DNA of 16,371 nucleotides from Treponema sp. GTDB lineage: Bacteria; Spirochaetota; Spirochaetia; Treponematales; Breznakiellaceae. The first letter of the stretch is position 1. Every line of letters begins with the position of its first letter. Location of the stretch: contig JAIRUO010000200.1 of NCBI GenBank assembly GCA_031254385.1, forward strand, positions 1 through 16,371. Reading direction: 5' to 3'. The notes beneath the pieces were generated by a model. It was not told where the DNA came from, ran no database searches, and saw nothing but the letters and a program-made list of their open reading frames with translations. Positions 1 through 7,494 of the stretch are shown here, in pieces. A program made the translations under genes and the position numbers.

Positions 1-328
1 GAGAAAAAGCCACGACCGTCTAGCCCCCGGATGGGCTATGCGCAGCCACCCACCGGGTGTATGCGAGAATTTTGTAAGCATTTAGCTGTTACAAACTACT
101 AGCACTGTTGAGAATCTTCAAAAACAAGTGGCTTCATCAGTTTGCCAGCAAGGAAGAAAAATGAAGTACTCCGGTGAAATTCTTTAAGGGATGCATCAGG
201 AAGCAATAGATAAGAAATATACCTCGTTTCGTAATTTCGTTTGAAACTAAATCCACTTTTATTTGCAACATAAATTTTTAATTAAATTTGCATTGTAAAA
301 TAGCAGGAAAAAGATTAAAAATCAACAA

Positions 329-360
329 CCCCGCCCTGAAGGGACGGGGTATGTTGTTTT
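329..360 (+). terminator. GC-rich hairpin followed by T-rich tract
   Basis: CCCCG-CCC pairs with GGG-A-CGGGG around a TGAA loop (329-349), with a single bulged A. A T-rich tail (TATGTTGTTTT) follows. This is compatible with a rho-independent terminator for an upstream transcript. It also carries the AAGGGnCGGGGTAT motif seen again at 406-418 and 8037-8050, so it may be a REP-like unit instead. Confidence 0.45.
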
Positions 361-378
361 GGTAAGGTATTTGTCTCA

Positions 379-424
379 GGGTACATACCCTTTTTAAGCG
401 CCCTAAAGGGCGGGGTATGTACCC
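379..424 (+). repeat. Nested inverted repeat ahead of the sugar kinase
   Basis: GGGTACATACCC (379-390) is the reverse complement of GGGTATGTACCC (413-424). Between them sits an inner hairpin CGCCC-TAAA-GGGCG (399-412). The whole can fold as one long stem or as two smaller ones, since GGGTA-CA-TACCC can also pair with itself. It ends about 20 bases before the kinase Shine-Dalgarno. It could be a leader switch, a repressor site or a REP-like repeat; the sequence does not decide. Confidence 0.5.
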
Positions 425-455
425 TTCGAATACAATCAAGATCCTGGAGTTTGCT

Positions 456-1418
456 ATGATTATATGCTGCGGAGAAGCACTAATTGATATGATTCGAACG
501 CCGGTTTCGGGTTTGGGTAATGTTTATTTGCCCTTACCCGGGGGCTGCGCCTATAATACCGCCATTGCCATAGGCAGGCTGGGGGTACCGGTTTCTTTTC
601 TGGGCCGTTTATCGACAGATTTTTTTGGAGAAATTCTGGTAGACCGGCTCCGGAAAAACAATGTAAGCGATGAACTAATAATCCTGAGTGAACAAAATAC
701 CACTTTGGCATTTATCAAGGTGGAAAAAGGTATGGAACCCCAGTACGCTTTTTACACAGAAGCAACCGCTAACCGCTCCTTTGTAACGGATGATTTGCCC
801 ACTCAGTTACCCGCTGATGCTTCATGTCTCGTCTTTGGCTCCATTTCCATGACCATGGAACCCATAGCCTCTACCATCGAAACCTTGATTCTGAGGGAAG
901 CAGCCCGCAAGAAATTGGTAATCGCTTTTGATCCCAATATACGGCCTTTTATGATCAGGGACAAAGATGCCTACATGAAACGCTTTGAAAAATGGATAAA
1001 CGCTTCCGCCATTACAAAAATTTCTATTGAGGATTTAGATTTTATCCTCCCCAAAATGGCACCGGAACAGGCACTCCGGAAAATACTAGCCATGGGATCG
1101 CGGCTGGCAATAGCCACCCTGGGGCCGCAGGGTGCCATTGCAATGCTCCGTAAGGATGACGGCAGTGTAATTAAAGTCAGCGTCCCGGCAGCCCACATTT
1201 CCACGCTGGTCGATACCATAGGGGCGGGGGACACTTTTCTGGGAGCCCTTCTTTTTTGGCTTGTACAAAGTGACAAAATGACCTATAGCACCCTGGTTTA
1301 TTTAAGCGAAACTGATTTACATGACGCGCTTGTTTTTGCCAACAGGGCCGCTTCCATAGTTTGTACCCGCCATGGAGCGGAGCCTCCAACTCTGGAAGAA
1401 GTTAGGAATTTGGAATGA
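456..1418 (+). CDS. PfkB-family carbohydrate kinase (fructokinase-like)
   Basis: Predicted 320-residue ribokinase/PfkB-family enzyme that transfers phosphate from ATP to a sugar, probably fructose or a related hexose, in the cytoplasm. The N-terminal substrate-side motif PGGCAYN (28-34) is followed by RLG. FDPNIRP (158-164) is typical of the fructokinase branch. The C-terminal signature DTIGAGDTF carries the catalytic base Asp259 in GAGD and the anion hole. Length is normal for the family. The frame is open from an ATG at 417, but that start lies inside an inverted repeat and has no Shine-Dalgarno. The ATG at 456 has GGAG at 446-449, six bases away, and starts directly at the conserved first beta strand (IICCGEALIDMI). 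The gene stands alone, convergent with the YciO-like gene. The exact sugar cannot be read from the sequence. Confidence 0.9.
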   Translation: MIICCGEALIDMIRTPVSGLGNVYLPLPGGCAYNTAIAIGRLGVPVSFLGRLSTDFFGEILVDRLRKNNVSDELIILSEQNTTLAFIKVEKGMEPQYAFYTEATANRSFVTDDLPTQLPADASCLVFGSISMTMEPIASTIETLILREAARKKLVIAFDPNIRPFMIRDKDAYMKRFEKWINASAITKISIEDLDFILPKMAPEQALRKILAMGSRLAIATLGPQGAIAMLRKDDGSVIKVSVPAAHISTLVDTIGAGDTFLGALLFWLVQSDKMTYSTLVYLSETDLHDALVFANRAASIVCTRHGAEPPTLEEVRNLE

Positions 1419-1471
1419 GGAGTTGAGAATATTTTTCTGATTTTCATTCCTAACTCCTCATTCCTCATTCT
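1410..1471. terminator. Inverted repeat between convergent genes
   Basis: GGAATGAGGAGTT just at the kinase stop (about 1411-1423) is complementary to AACTCCTCATTCC (about 1452-1465), with TATTTTTCTGATTTT in the loop. The arm sequence is built of repeating ATTCCT/CTCATTC units. It lies between two converging genes and probably serves both strands as a weak bidirectional terminator. Confidence 0.45.
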
Positions 1472-2136
1472 TAAATGGGCCAGGGACCGGCACCCATGCG
1501 CAAAAGTCTTATCTCTTCGCCGGATATGTCCAGTATTGTCGAAAAAATGCGTTCGCGTTCTTCGCCACTATCCAGGATCAGATCCACGCCGTCTATGCCG
1601 TCAATTTCCCAGCCGCCCTCAAAAAGATCTTCTTCGGGAATAGAGGGTAGTTCAGTTTCTTCACTGGTTGTGGTATCTGCAAATTCGTAATCTTCCAGCA
1701 TCATTTTTTTTGCCGTAATTGAGTACAGGGGATGCTGAATGGTTTCGATCAGGGAAAGCGGAATGGGGTGGTCGGGGATTCTGACACCAGCTTCGTGACG
1801 GCGTATGTCAAGCGACTTTTCGGTACCCAGGAGCGTCTTTAGAATGAATACATAAGGTCCCGGGGAAAGGCGGTTGATCAGTCGGAAACGGCTGGTGTCC
1901 ATGCTGCACAGTTCCCCAAACTGGGATATGTTCGAACAAAGCAGGGTAAAATGCCGTTCATCCCGTTCGCCGGAGAGTTTCCTCAGTTTTTTTATGCCGA
2001 CCGGAGACTTGAGCGAACATGCAATACTCCAACTGGTATCTGTAGGAAGGGCGATAAGCCCCCCGCCTTCCAAAAGCCGCGCCGCCTTTGACAGGACACG
2101 ATCATCAATATTGTGCGGCACCACATACTCAATCAT
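1471..2136 (-). CDS. YciO/YrdC/Sua5-family protein (threonylcarbamoyl-AMP synthase-like)
   Basis: A 221-residue protein of the Sua5/YciO/YrdC fold, whose best known members make threonylcarbamoyl-adenylate for the t6A modification of tRNA. Seen: the LPTDT motif (30-34) at the nucleotide-binding wall, LRKLSGERDERHFTLLC (51-67), PGPYVFILK (92-100) and GVRIPDHPI (117-125). The HFTLLC and GPYVFILK segments resemble the YciO branch more than canonical TsaC, so a true t6A role is uncertain. After residue ~140 there is an acidic insert rich in Glu and Asp (about 148-185) before the final strand. The start ATG has an AAGGAG about 13 bases upstream, rather far. A plausible sigma-70 promoter for it lies at 2232-2259 on the minus strand. 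Confidence 0.8.
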   Translation of the reverse strand: MIEYVVPHNIDDRVLSKAARLLEGGGLIALPTDTSWSIACSLKSPVGIKKLRKLSGERDERHFTLLCSNISQFGELCSMDTSRFRLINRLSPGPYVFILKTLLGTEKSLDIRRHEAGVRIPDHPIPLSLIETIQHPLYSITAKKMMLEDYEFADTTTSEETELPSIPEEDLFEGGWEIDGIDGVDLILDSGEERERIFSTILDISGEEIRLLRMGAGPWPI

Positions 2137-2276
2137 CTTGCAGATTATACTCCTTAGATCTTTGTTTGTCAGACGAATATAACGGTATTATTATGTTTTC
2201 TATACCATTCATGATTCTATGTGTATAGAAATGTATACAGTTCATGTTTATTATGACAAAATTACCATAAGTGTAT

Positions 2277-2303
2277 TGAGCTAATTCGTTATCCCATAAT
2301 GAA
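2277..2303 (-). repeat. Dispersed ~28-bp repeat, copy upstream of sigma factor
   Basis: On the minus strand it reads TTCATTATGGGATAACGAA followed by TTAGCTCA, one base different from the copy at 7301-7328. It lies 31 bases upstream of the sigma-54 promoter and between the TTATGACAA/TTGTCATAA arms. Confidence 0.8.
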
Positions 2304-2333
2304 TTACAAGATTGTCATAAAATAACCAGAACT

Positions 2334-2350
2334 TGGTACGAAAATTGCTA
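2334..2350 (+). promoter_or_regulatory. Sigma-54 (-24/-12) promoter
   Basis: TTGGTACG-AAAA-TTGCT matches the RpoN consensus TGGCACR-N4-TTGCW except for T in place of the first C. GG (2335-2336) and GC (2347-2348) are separated by exactly 10 bases, as the family requires. The expected start is about 12 bases beyond the GC, near 2360, which is next to the ATG at 2361. Transcription would therefore need RpoN plus an enhancer-binding protein. This is sequence matching, not measured. Confidence 0.7.
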
Positions 2351-2360
2351 TATATTACGT

Positions 2361-3203
2361 ATGAAGAACAAGACCGATACCGATGATACCCTCCATATTT
2401 ATGTTGAGCAAATCAAAGTACATGCGCTCCTGAGTTTTGACGAGGAGCTTGAGCTTGCCCGGCTTATACAGCAGGGGAATCAGCGCGCATTGGATAAGCT
2501 TATAAAGGCCAATCTGCGGCTGGCTATAAAAATAGCCCGCACTTATACGGTGCCGGATGTTCCTCTTATGGACCTTATCCAGGAGGGAAACATAGGACTG
2601 ATATATGCCGCAAAGAAATATGATCATGAAAAAAAGGTGCGTTTTTGTACCTATGCCAGTTGGTGGATTCGTCAATTTATCAATCGTTATCTGACAAATA
2701 AACGCCGCATTGTCAGACTGCCCCACAGAAAAGAAGAGATGCTCCGTAAAATACAGCACACATATAACACCCTCAGTCAGACTCTGATGCATCAGCCCAG
2801 AACCGAGGACATTGCCGATGAGCTGGGGATATCTGTACAGGTTATAAACAATATAATAAATATGAGTTCCGGCCCCATATCCCTGGAATCCACAACCAGC
2901 ACAGATGACGTTTCGGTGATAGAAATCTACGAAGACTACACTTATTCCCCCGAACGCCATTTATTCAGACAGTATTATCGCGAAGGAGCGCAGCACTCCC
3001 TTGACAGGCTAAAGGACAGGGAAAGGCAGGTACTTGCCTATCGTTACCAGCTTAATGGTGATGAGCCCCGCAACCTTAAGGAAATTGGCGAAAGAATGAA
3101 TTTATCGCCGGAAACAGTTCGGCAGATTGAAATAAGAGCCCTTGCAAAGATCCGCAGTTCCGTACACGAGCATGATTATTTAGGATACCAGGAAGCTATA
3201 TAA
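2361..3203 (+). CDS. RNA polymerase sigma factor, sigma-70 family (alternative)
   Basis: A 280-residue sigma-70-family factor that recruits core RNA polymerase to a promoter class. Region 1.2 is at about 9-50 (DDTLHIYVEQI). Region 2 is at about 41-120, including the core-binding segment DLIQEGNIGL and the -10-recognition segment TYASWWIRQFI (97-107). Region 3 is at about 121-175 (RTEDIADELGIS), and region 4 at about 213-265, with the helix-turn-helix LKEIGERMNLSPETVRQIEIRAL. There is no long region 1.1, so it is a group 2/3 alternative factor rather than the housekeeping one. No Shine-Dalgarno precedes the ATG; with the sigma-54 start predicted at about 2360, the mRNA may be leaderless. A sigma-54-driven sigma factor recalls the RpoN-RpoS relay of Borrelia, but equivalence is inference. 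Confidence 0.92.
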   Translation: MKNKTDTDDTLHIYVEQIKVHALLSFDEELELARLIQQGNQRALDKLIKANLRLAIKIARTYTVPDVPLMDLIQEGNIGLIYAAKKYDHEKKVRFCTYASWWIRQFINRYLTNKRRIVRLPHRKEEMLRKIQHTYNTLSQTLMHQPRTEDIADELGISVQVINNIINMSSGPISLESTTSTDDVSVIEIYEDYTYSPERHLFRQYYREGAQHSLDRLKDRERQVLAYRYQLNGDEPRNLKEIGERMNLSPETVRQIEIRALAKIRSSVHEHDYLGYQEAI

Positions 3204-3226
3204 CTCACTTGCCCATGCTGGGTACA

Positions 3227-3275
3227 CAAAAAGCCCCTCCTTGCGGAGGGGCAAGTGTTCTGTATAATACAGAAC
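3227..3275. terminator. Strong hairpin terminator, plus second hairpin
   Basis: GCCCCTCC (3233-3240)-TTGC-GGAGGGGC (3245-3252) forms a perfect 8-bp GC stem. Read on the minus strand it is followed by a T run (from AAAAA at 3228-3232), making it a classical terminator for the lipoprotein gene. On the plus strand there is no T tract, but an adjacent perfect hairpin GTTCTGTA-TAA-TACAGAAC (3257-3275) may help stop the sigma factor transcript. Confidence 0.8.
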
Positions 3276-3282
3276 ATTATTG

Positions 3283-6200
3283 TTACTCTGCTCTTACCCA
3301 CACGCCGGGTACCGCGCCTAAGTCGAGAGTATTCGTTACAGATCCGCCAATATATTTACCGGCCGGTTGTACTTCCCAGACTGTATCTGAAGCTGCGGGC
3401 GAGCGGGTCCACCAGCGAATTTCGCCGTAATTCCAGGCCTGATCTTTCAAATTTGCTGCATCTTGGTAGGTCAGGGCAAAGAAAACATCCTTTGTCGTGG
3501 TGCCTGCCATGGTCGGCGTAGGCTGTGTAAGGTAGTTTTTGCTATGATCCCCCAGAGCCGGAAGTACCGCGATTTTTTTCATTTGGTTCATTTTTTTATA
3601 CAAATCGGTCATTATGGCTTGCAGATTGGATCCGTTATAGTTGGAATTTCTGGGGTCGTTGTAGACAACACCATATTCCATTATTTTCTTGCATACCAGC
3701 ATGACATAGGTCTTGCCGCCTATAACAGTTTTGTCCGCCACATACCAGGGGTAGCCGTCAATCGATACCGTTTTGCCTATAGGCGTTGAACCATCCAGTC
3801 CGGGAACACCTGTCTCGTAGGGAGGGGGTGTTTGTACCTCTAATGGTAAATCGGTGTCCGAAATGGCAATAGTTCGGATATTCTGTACAGGATCAAGATT
3901 CGAGTACAACACCGCCGGACTGAAGTCTTTGGTTATTGTCGCATGCTGTCCATTGCCCAGCACGGTGATCACCGCCTGAAATTGAACGCCGGATTTTATG
4001 GGCATTGAAGCAGAGCTCATGACCATCTGCACCGCGCTCTGGCTGTTGCCAATCACGGCCTTTGGTTCCCAGCTCGCGGAACTGTAATCTGTATGCTGGC
4101 TGGAATTGGCCTTATTCCGTACCACCATTTCGGTAATCTGTACAGGCCACTTGGCGCTTACATTGTTCTGTATTGTTACCTTGGCACCGCGGGTAAGGAT
4201 GTAGGCATCTTTAATCGAATCCGGCACATCGGAGTCGGTAATGGTGATGGACCGGGGATTCTGATCGGGAGGATTTGTCGAGTACAGTTTAGTATCAGGG
4301 GAGAAATCTTTGGTTACGGTTGCAGTTGTGCCATTGTACTTAAGGGTAATTACCGCCTCAAACTGGTCGCCGGATGCTATAGGCATAGCAGTGGAACTAT
4401 AGACCATCTGAACCGCACTGCCGTTTTTGTCAATCTGATTGCCAGGCAGCCAGGTGTTCCTGTCATAAGAAGAATTTTTACCTCTGTCGGCTTTATTCTG
4501 TACGGTCATACCGATTATCTGCACGGGCCAGCTTGTGATCTTGTTTTCCAGCGTAACCTTGGCGCCAATGCTGTTGGGAAGCGGGGGTGCTATGGGCTCT
4601 AATTCAATCGGCACATCGCTGTCCCTTACCCTGATATCCCTGGTATTCTGATCGGGATCAAGGGTCGAGTACAGCACCGCAGGGCTAATTGTCATTGTTA
4701 CTTCCGCACTTTTGTTATTGGCAAACAGGCGAAGCACTGCCTCAAATTCGGCGCTGGCGGTTATGGGCATGGCAGGGGAACTGGAGACCATAAGGATTGC
4801 TTTTTGGTTTTTGTCAATCACTGTATGCGGCTCCCAATCGCTTTCACCATAGAAGGAATGTTGGGAATGATTGGTTTTGTTCTGTATGGTTATGCCAATT
4901 ATCTGCACAGGTGATGCGCTAGTTTCATTAAAAATAGAGAATTTAGCCCCCCTGCTATAGATATAGGCATCTTTAATGGACTGGGGTATATCTGAGTCGG
5001 TGATGGTAAGAGTCCTGCTATTCTGTTCAGGGGGCAAGGATGAGTACAATACATCAGGGTTAAAGGTTTTGGCTATGGTTTCAGTTTTTCCATAGCCGTT
5101 TATAACGATAAGGGCCTCAAATTGGGCGTTAGAGGTAATAGGCATCGCTGTAGAGCTCATGACTGTCTGAGCCGCGCTCTGGTCTTTGCCTATTGGTACC
5201 CTTGGCTGCCAGGTACTTGAGCTGTAGTAGACACTCTCGGCAGTTTTGTTTTTATTCCGTACTGTGAGGCCAATAATCTCCACAGACCAACTGGTAACCT
5301 TATTTTCCAGAATAACCTTTGCGCCTTGATAGGAAACAGCCGCGTCCTTTATGGACTGTGGTACATCGGCATCGGTAATGGTAATGGTCCTGACATTTTG
5401 GTTAGGGGGAACCTCGGAATACAGCACCGGCGGGCTGATGCTCTTGGTTATGGTTGCCAATACGCCGTAGCCGTACATGGTTACACTCGCCACAAATTCC
5501 GCGCCTTTGGTTATGGGCATGGCCTCATTGCTCATGACCATCTGAACCGCATTCTTGTCTTTGAAAATGGAACCGCTCGGATTCCAGGTACTTGTGCCAT
5601 AATAGGAACTCTGCCCGGGATTGGCCTTGTTCTGTACTGCCATGTCGATAATCTCGACAGGCCATGTGCTTGTTTTGTTCTCAAGTGTTACTTTTGCGCC
5701 CCGTGCAGTGTTAGAATCAAGGTCGTTTCCTGTAATTACTATCGTTACAACCTGATCCTTGATATAGGCCTTGCGTTCAACTATGGCGGAGCTATTGGAG
5801 GTTTCCAGACTTACCTGGATAAGATAGTCTTCGTGCGCTTCAATGGGGAATTCACGTGTTCCGATAACGTCTACATAACCGGTTTTGTTGTATTGGACAG
5901 GGATGGCCGGAACGAACTTAAAATAGTCAATGATATACGGGTATCCGGTAGGGGCTTTCAGGTTATGGATTGTTACCGTTTTAGCTAAGGCAGTACTATT
6001 GTTAATAATCTCAATCATTCCACGACCAAAACCATTGTCCGGGGGAAGCATATCTTCTTCCTCGACATCATTGGGGTACGGCGGCCAACTTTGGCTGATT
6101 GCGTAATTGCCCCGCTTGTTCATGTAGAAGTACAGGTAGTGTTCCTGTATGGACTGGGGGTCGTTTGAAGGAACGATAATCGAATTTATCGGACCAAGGG

Positions 6201-6981
6201 TCTTTTCAACCGTTTCCCGTGTATATGTCAGCCGGGTCTCCCAGCTCCCCTGCCCCAGGGCGATGGACTGTTTGTCAAGCACTCCAATTTTACCCATGGT
6301 ATAGTCTGTATCGCCCATCCTGAAATTCACGCTGTCTATTATCTGGCTGCTCGTCTTGCTGACCACTATGAAAGTCGCCATCCTGTTCCTTGCTTCGGGA
6401 GGGATTACCGCCGGGCTTGATCCTTCGCCCGGTGAAGGATCTATCGCCGGGTTGCCGGTATCGCTGGGGTCGGGATCCTTGGCTTCCTTGTCGATGATTA
6501 CATCGCCTTTGCTGTTACGGTAGATGACGTATTCCACAATCTGCCTTGGGAGCGGCAGCGGGATAAGCAGCGTCTGCGTATCCTTCCCTGCCGCGAGCGT
6601 ACTGCCGAGCTTGTCGTAGGAATAGTTAATAACCACCTGGTAGCTTTTGTCACTCGGCGCCAGGTACTGCGCCTTTTGTTCAAGCCGTTTGGGCTTGTTG
6701 GCGAAAGAAATGCTCGGCGGCTGGGCATTGGGGTTTTCCTCTGTGGGCAGCCATTCCGGCTGGGTGATGGTAACACTGGTCACGTCAACGGTCTTTGACC
6801 GGTTGGTGAGCATGAGCACCGCAGCGGTTACGTCGGTAGTGGCAACTTCACCGGTAACGTTGGTTTCAATTTGCAAAGCTTTTTTGGGGTCAAAATTTAC
6901 CGGGCTAAGACAAGCCGACAAAACAAAAACACCTCCGCAGAGCAGAGAGGTCACGAAAAGGGGAAGAATACTTTTTTTCAT
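3283..6981 (-). CDS. Large repeat-containing lipoprotein with DUF6273-like C-terminus
   Basis: A 1232-residue predicted lipoprotein. The first 24 residues (MKKS, hydrophobic stretch, LSAC) form a lipoprotein signal with the lipidated Cys24. A beta-rich N-terminal region (about 25-165) leads into a Pro/Asp/Ser-rich linker (about 165-195) and another beta-rich region to about 420. Five diverged repeats of ~125 residues then start near 425, 551, 676, 804 and 929, each opening with GAK(V/F) followed by a WPVEII-like segment, then AMPI, VLYS, DxNxRTI and SDxPxSIKDA. The C-terminal ~175 residues (GYPWYVADK, YNGSNLQ, WWTRSPA, GVWVRAE) resemble the DUF6273 surface domain. AAAGGAG lies 7 bases before the ATG. 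A surface or adhesin-like role is inferred from architecture only. Confidence 0.88.
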   Translation of the reverse strand: MKKSILPLFVTSLLCGGVFVLSACLSPVNFDPKKALQIETNVTGEVATTDVTAAVLMLTNRSKTVDVTSVTITQPEWLPTEENPNAQPPSISFANKPKRLEQKAQYLAPSDKSYQVVINYSYDKLGSTLAAGKDTQTLLIPLPLPRQIVEYVIYRNSKGDVIIDKEAKDPDPSDTGNPAIDPSPGEGSSPAVIPPEARNRMATFIVVSKTSSQIIDSVNFRMGDTDYTMGKIGVLDKQSIALGQGSWETRLTYTRETVEKTLGPINSIIVPSNDPQSIQEHYLYFYMNKRGNYAISQSWPPYPNDVEEEDMLPPDNGFGRGMIEIINNSTALAKTVTIHNLKAPTGYPYIIDYFKFVPAIPVQYNKTGYVDVIGTREFPIEAHEDYLIQVSLETSNSSAIVERKAYIKDQVVTIVITGNDLDSNTARGAKVTLENKTSTWPVEIIDMAVQNKANPGQSSYYGTSTWNPSGSIFKDKNAVQMVMSNEAMPITKGAEFVASVTMYGYGVLATITKSISPPVLYSEVPPNQNVRTITITDADVPQSIKDAAVSYQGAKVILENKVTSWSVEIIGLTVRNKNKTAESVYYSSSTWQPRVPIGKDQSAAQTVMSSTAMPITSNAQFEALIVINGYGKTETIAKTFNPDVLYSSLPPEQNSRTLTITDSDIPQSIKDAYIYSRGAKFSIFNETSASPVQIIGITIQNKTNHSQHSFYGESDWEPHTVIDKNQKAILMVSSSPAMPITASAEFEAVLRLFANNKSAEVTMTISPAVLYSTLDPDQNTRDIRVRDSDVPIELEPIAPPLPNSIGAKVTLENKITSWPVQIIGMTVQNKADRGKNSSYDRNTWLPGNQIDKNGSAVQMVYSSTAMPIASGDQFEAVITLKYNGTTATVTKDFSPDTKLYSTNPPDQNPRSITITDSDVPDSIKDAYILTRGAKVTIQNNVSAKWPVQITEMVVRNKANSSQHTDYSSASWEPKAVIGNSQSAVQMVMSSASMPIKSGVQFQAVITVLGNGQHATITKDFSPAVLYSNLDPVQNIRTIAISDTDLPLEVQTPPPYETGVPGLDGSTPIGKTVSIDGYPWYVADKTVIGGKTYVMLVCKKIMEYGVVYNDPRNSNYNGSNLQAIMTDLYKKMNQMKKIAVLPALGDHSKNYLTQPTPTMAGTTTKDVFFALTYQDAANLKDQAWNYGEIRWWTRSPAASDTVWEVQPAGKYIGGSVTNTLDLGAVPGVWVRAE
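3815..5706 (-). repeat. Five tandem ~380-bp coding repeats in the lipoprotein
   Basis: Coding repeats of about 375-385 bp, running on the minus strand from roughly 5706 to 3815, with boundaries near 5330, 4955, 4570 and 4190. The protein units align easily (GAKVTLEN, NKxxxxxxSxY, W.P, AMPI, LYS.xPxQNxR, ITDSDxP) but differ at most other positions. They are old, diverged duplications rather than recent copies. Unit 3 is the most divergent. Confidence 0.8.
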
Positions 6982-7047
6982 GGTAAACTCCTTTTTTTAG
7001 ACTTTATTTGGGCAAATTTGGCGTAGAAACCTATTGCCCTTAAATTC

Positions 7048-7077
7048 AAAATACAAATTCCTTAGTATTATCGTCAA
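7048..7077 (-). promoter_or_regulatory. Sigma-70-like promoter of the lipoprotein gene
   Basis: On the minus strand, TTGACG (7077-7072) and TATTTT (7053-7048) are separated by 18 bases. The start would be near 7041, giving a leader of about 60 nt to the ATG at 6981. Confidence 0.5.
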
Positions 7078-7155
7078 GTTTTTTTCATTAGAAAGTGGTG
7101 ATTCATACCCCGCAAAAGGTTCAAATGCAACTGTTTTTCTTTTCAGTGCCTGGCC

Positions 7156-7184
7156 TTGACAAAATTTTTACAAAACACTATATT
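7156..7184 (+). promoter_or_regulatory. Sigma-70 promoter of tRNA-Asn
   Basis: A perfect -35 TTGACA (7156-7161), 17-base spacer and -10 TATATT (7179-7184). Predicted start is about 7191, a few bases before the mature tRNA 5' end at 7198. Confidence 0.8.
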
Positions 7185-7197
7185 GATGGAGTAATAA

Positions 7198-7270
7198 TCC
7201 CCTGTAGCTCAGCTGGCAGAGCAAGTGGCTGTTAACCACTGGGTCCGTGGTTCAAATCCGCGCGGGGGAG
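7198..7270 (+). tRNA. tRNA-Asn (GTT)
   Basis: A full 73-nt cloverleaf: acceptor TCCCCTG/CGGGGGA with one G-U pair; D stem GCTC/GAGC; anticodon stem AGTGG/CCACT with loop CTGTTAA and anticodon GTT at 7231-7233; T arm CGTGG-TTCAAAT-CCGCG; discriminator G at 7270. CCA is not encoded. The 3' 42 bases are repeated at 16079-16120, so the gene is the integration site of a genomic island yet remains intact. Confidence 0.97.
7229..7270 (+). repeat. Attachment site copy 1 (3' end of tRNA-Asn)
   Basis: 42 bases from the anticodon loop (CTGTTAACC) to the discriminator base are identical to 16079-16120. The match ends exactly at the tRNA 3' end and breaks in the anticodon loop, as expected for tyrosine-recombinase integration into a tRNA gene. 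Confidence 0.9.
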
Positions 7271-7274
7271 TAAG

Positions 7275-7303
7275 ATAGCCCATCCTTCAGGATGGGCTAT
7301 TTC
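7275..7303 (+). terminator. tRNA-Asn terminator hairpin
   Basis: ATAGCCCATCC (7275-7285)-TTCA-GGATGGGCTAT (7290-7300) is a perfect 11-bp stem followed by TT. A hairpin with a different stem sequence occupies the same place after the second att copy (16126-16147). Confidence 0.75.
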
Positions 7304-7328
7304 ATTATGGGATAATGAATTAGCTCAT
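7301..7328 (+). repeat. Dispersed ~28-bp repeat, copy at island start
   Basis: TTCATTATGGGATAATGAA followed by TTAGCTCAT. The first 19 bases are a perfect palindrome around GGG. One mismatch separates it from the copy at 16150-16177, and one from the reverse-oriented copy at 2277-2303. Confidence 0.8.
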
Positions 7329-7386
7329 TTTAGCTAAAACGACAATAAGGGCCAATGTGTCGGAAAAAGGCTAAAAAGTGTCGTGA

Positions 7387-7488
7387 CAACTTGAAGGCTT
7401 TTTGACGGGAAATCCCGTAAAACCCGAACCGGTGAAAGTTTATACGCCGACACCCGCCGAGCTACAGATGCTCTATGAACAAATGTAA
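7387..7488 (+). pseudogene. Possible integrase remnant (C-terminal fragment)
   Basis: A 33-codon open frame (reading ...PVKVYTPTPAELQMLYEQM then TAA at 7486-7488) with no start codon of its own. It directly follows a stretch (about 7340-7390) that is homologous to the leader of the integrase at 16281. This position suggests the fragment is what remains of an integrase after an internal deletion. The family assignment rests on context and on a general resemblance of the peptide to integrase tails; it is not proven. Confidence 0.35.
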
Positions 7489-7494
7489 TATTTG

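Larger units (their letters stand above)
1..455. other. Intergenic region with hairpins, no gene recognised
   Basis: No convincing reading frame is present. Visible structure includes TAGCCC/GGGCTA (20-38), a CACCC-ACC-GGGTG hairpin within CGCA/TGCG arms (about 41-65), and TTTGTAA/TTACAAA arms (about 72-97). Two GC-rich hairpin elements at 329-349 and 379-424 are listed separately. The stretch 120-320 is plain AT-rich sequence in which I see nothing identifiable. The left edge may hold the trailing non-coding part of a gene outside the window. Confidence 0.5.
2137..2360. promoter_or_regulatory. Divergent regulatory region between YciO-like and sigma factor genes
   Basis: No gene. Contents from left: inverted repeat TTCTATAC (2198-2205)/GTATAGAA (2223-2230); a minus-strand sigma-70-like promoter with TTGTCA (2259-2254), 16-base spacer and TATACA (2237-2232) for the YciO-like gene; inverted repeat TTATGACAA (2251-2259)/TTGTCATAA (2312-2320); a copy of the ~28-bp dispersed repeat at 2277-2303; and a sigma-54 promoter at 2334-2350. 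The TTATGACAA arms flank the dispersed repeat and sit roughly 40-110 bases upstream of the sigma-54 start, where activator sites could lie. Confidence 0.6.

Noticed and set aside
417..455. Upstream ATG at 417 as start of the sugar kinase
   Set aside because: It is inside an inverted repeat with no Shine-Dalgarno. The ATG at 456 has GGAG at good distance and begins at the conserved fold start.
2355..2960. Minus-strand 201-residue open frame opposite the sigma factor
   Set aside because: Antisense shadow of a gene with clear sigma-70 domains.
5326..5988. Plus-strand 220-residue open frame opposite the lipoprotein
   Set aside because: It lies entirely inside the well-supported minus-strand lipoprotein. 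It lacks a ribosome binding site and looks like an antisense shadow repeated across the coding repeats.
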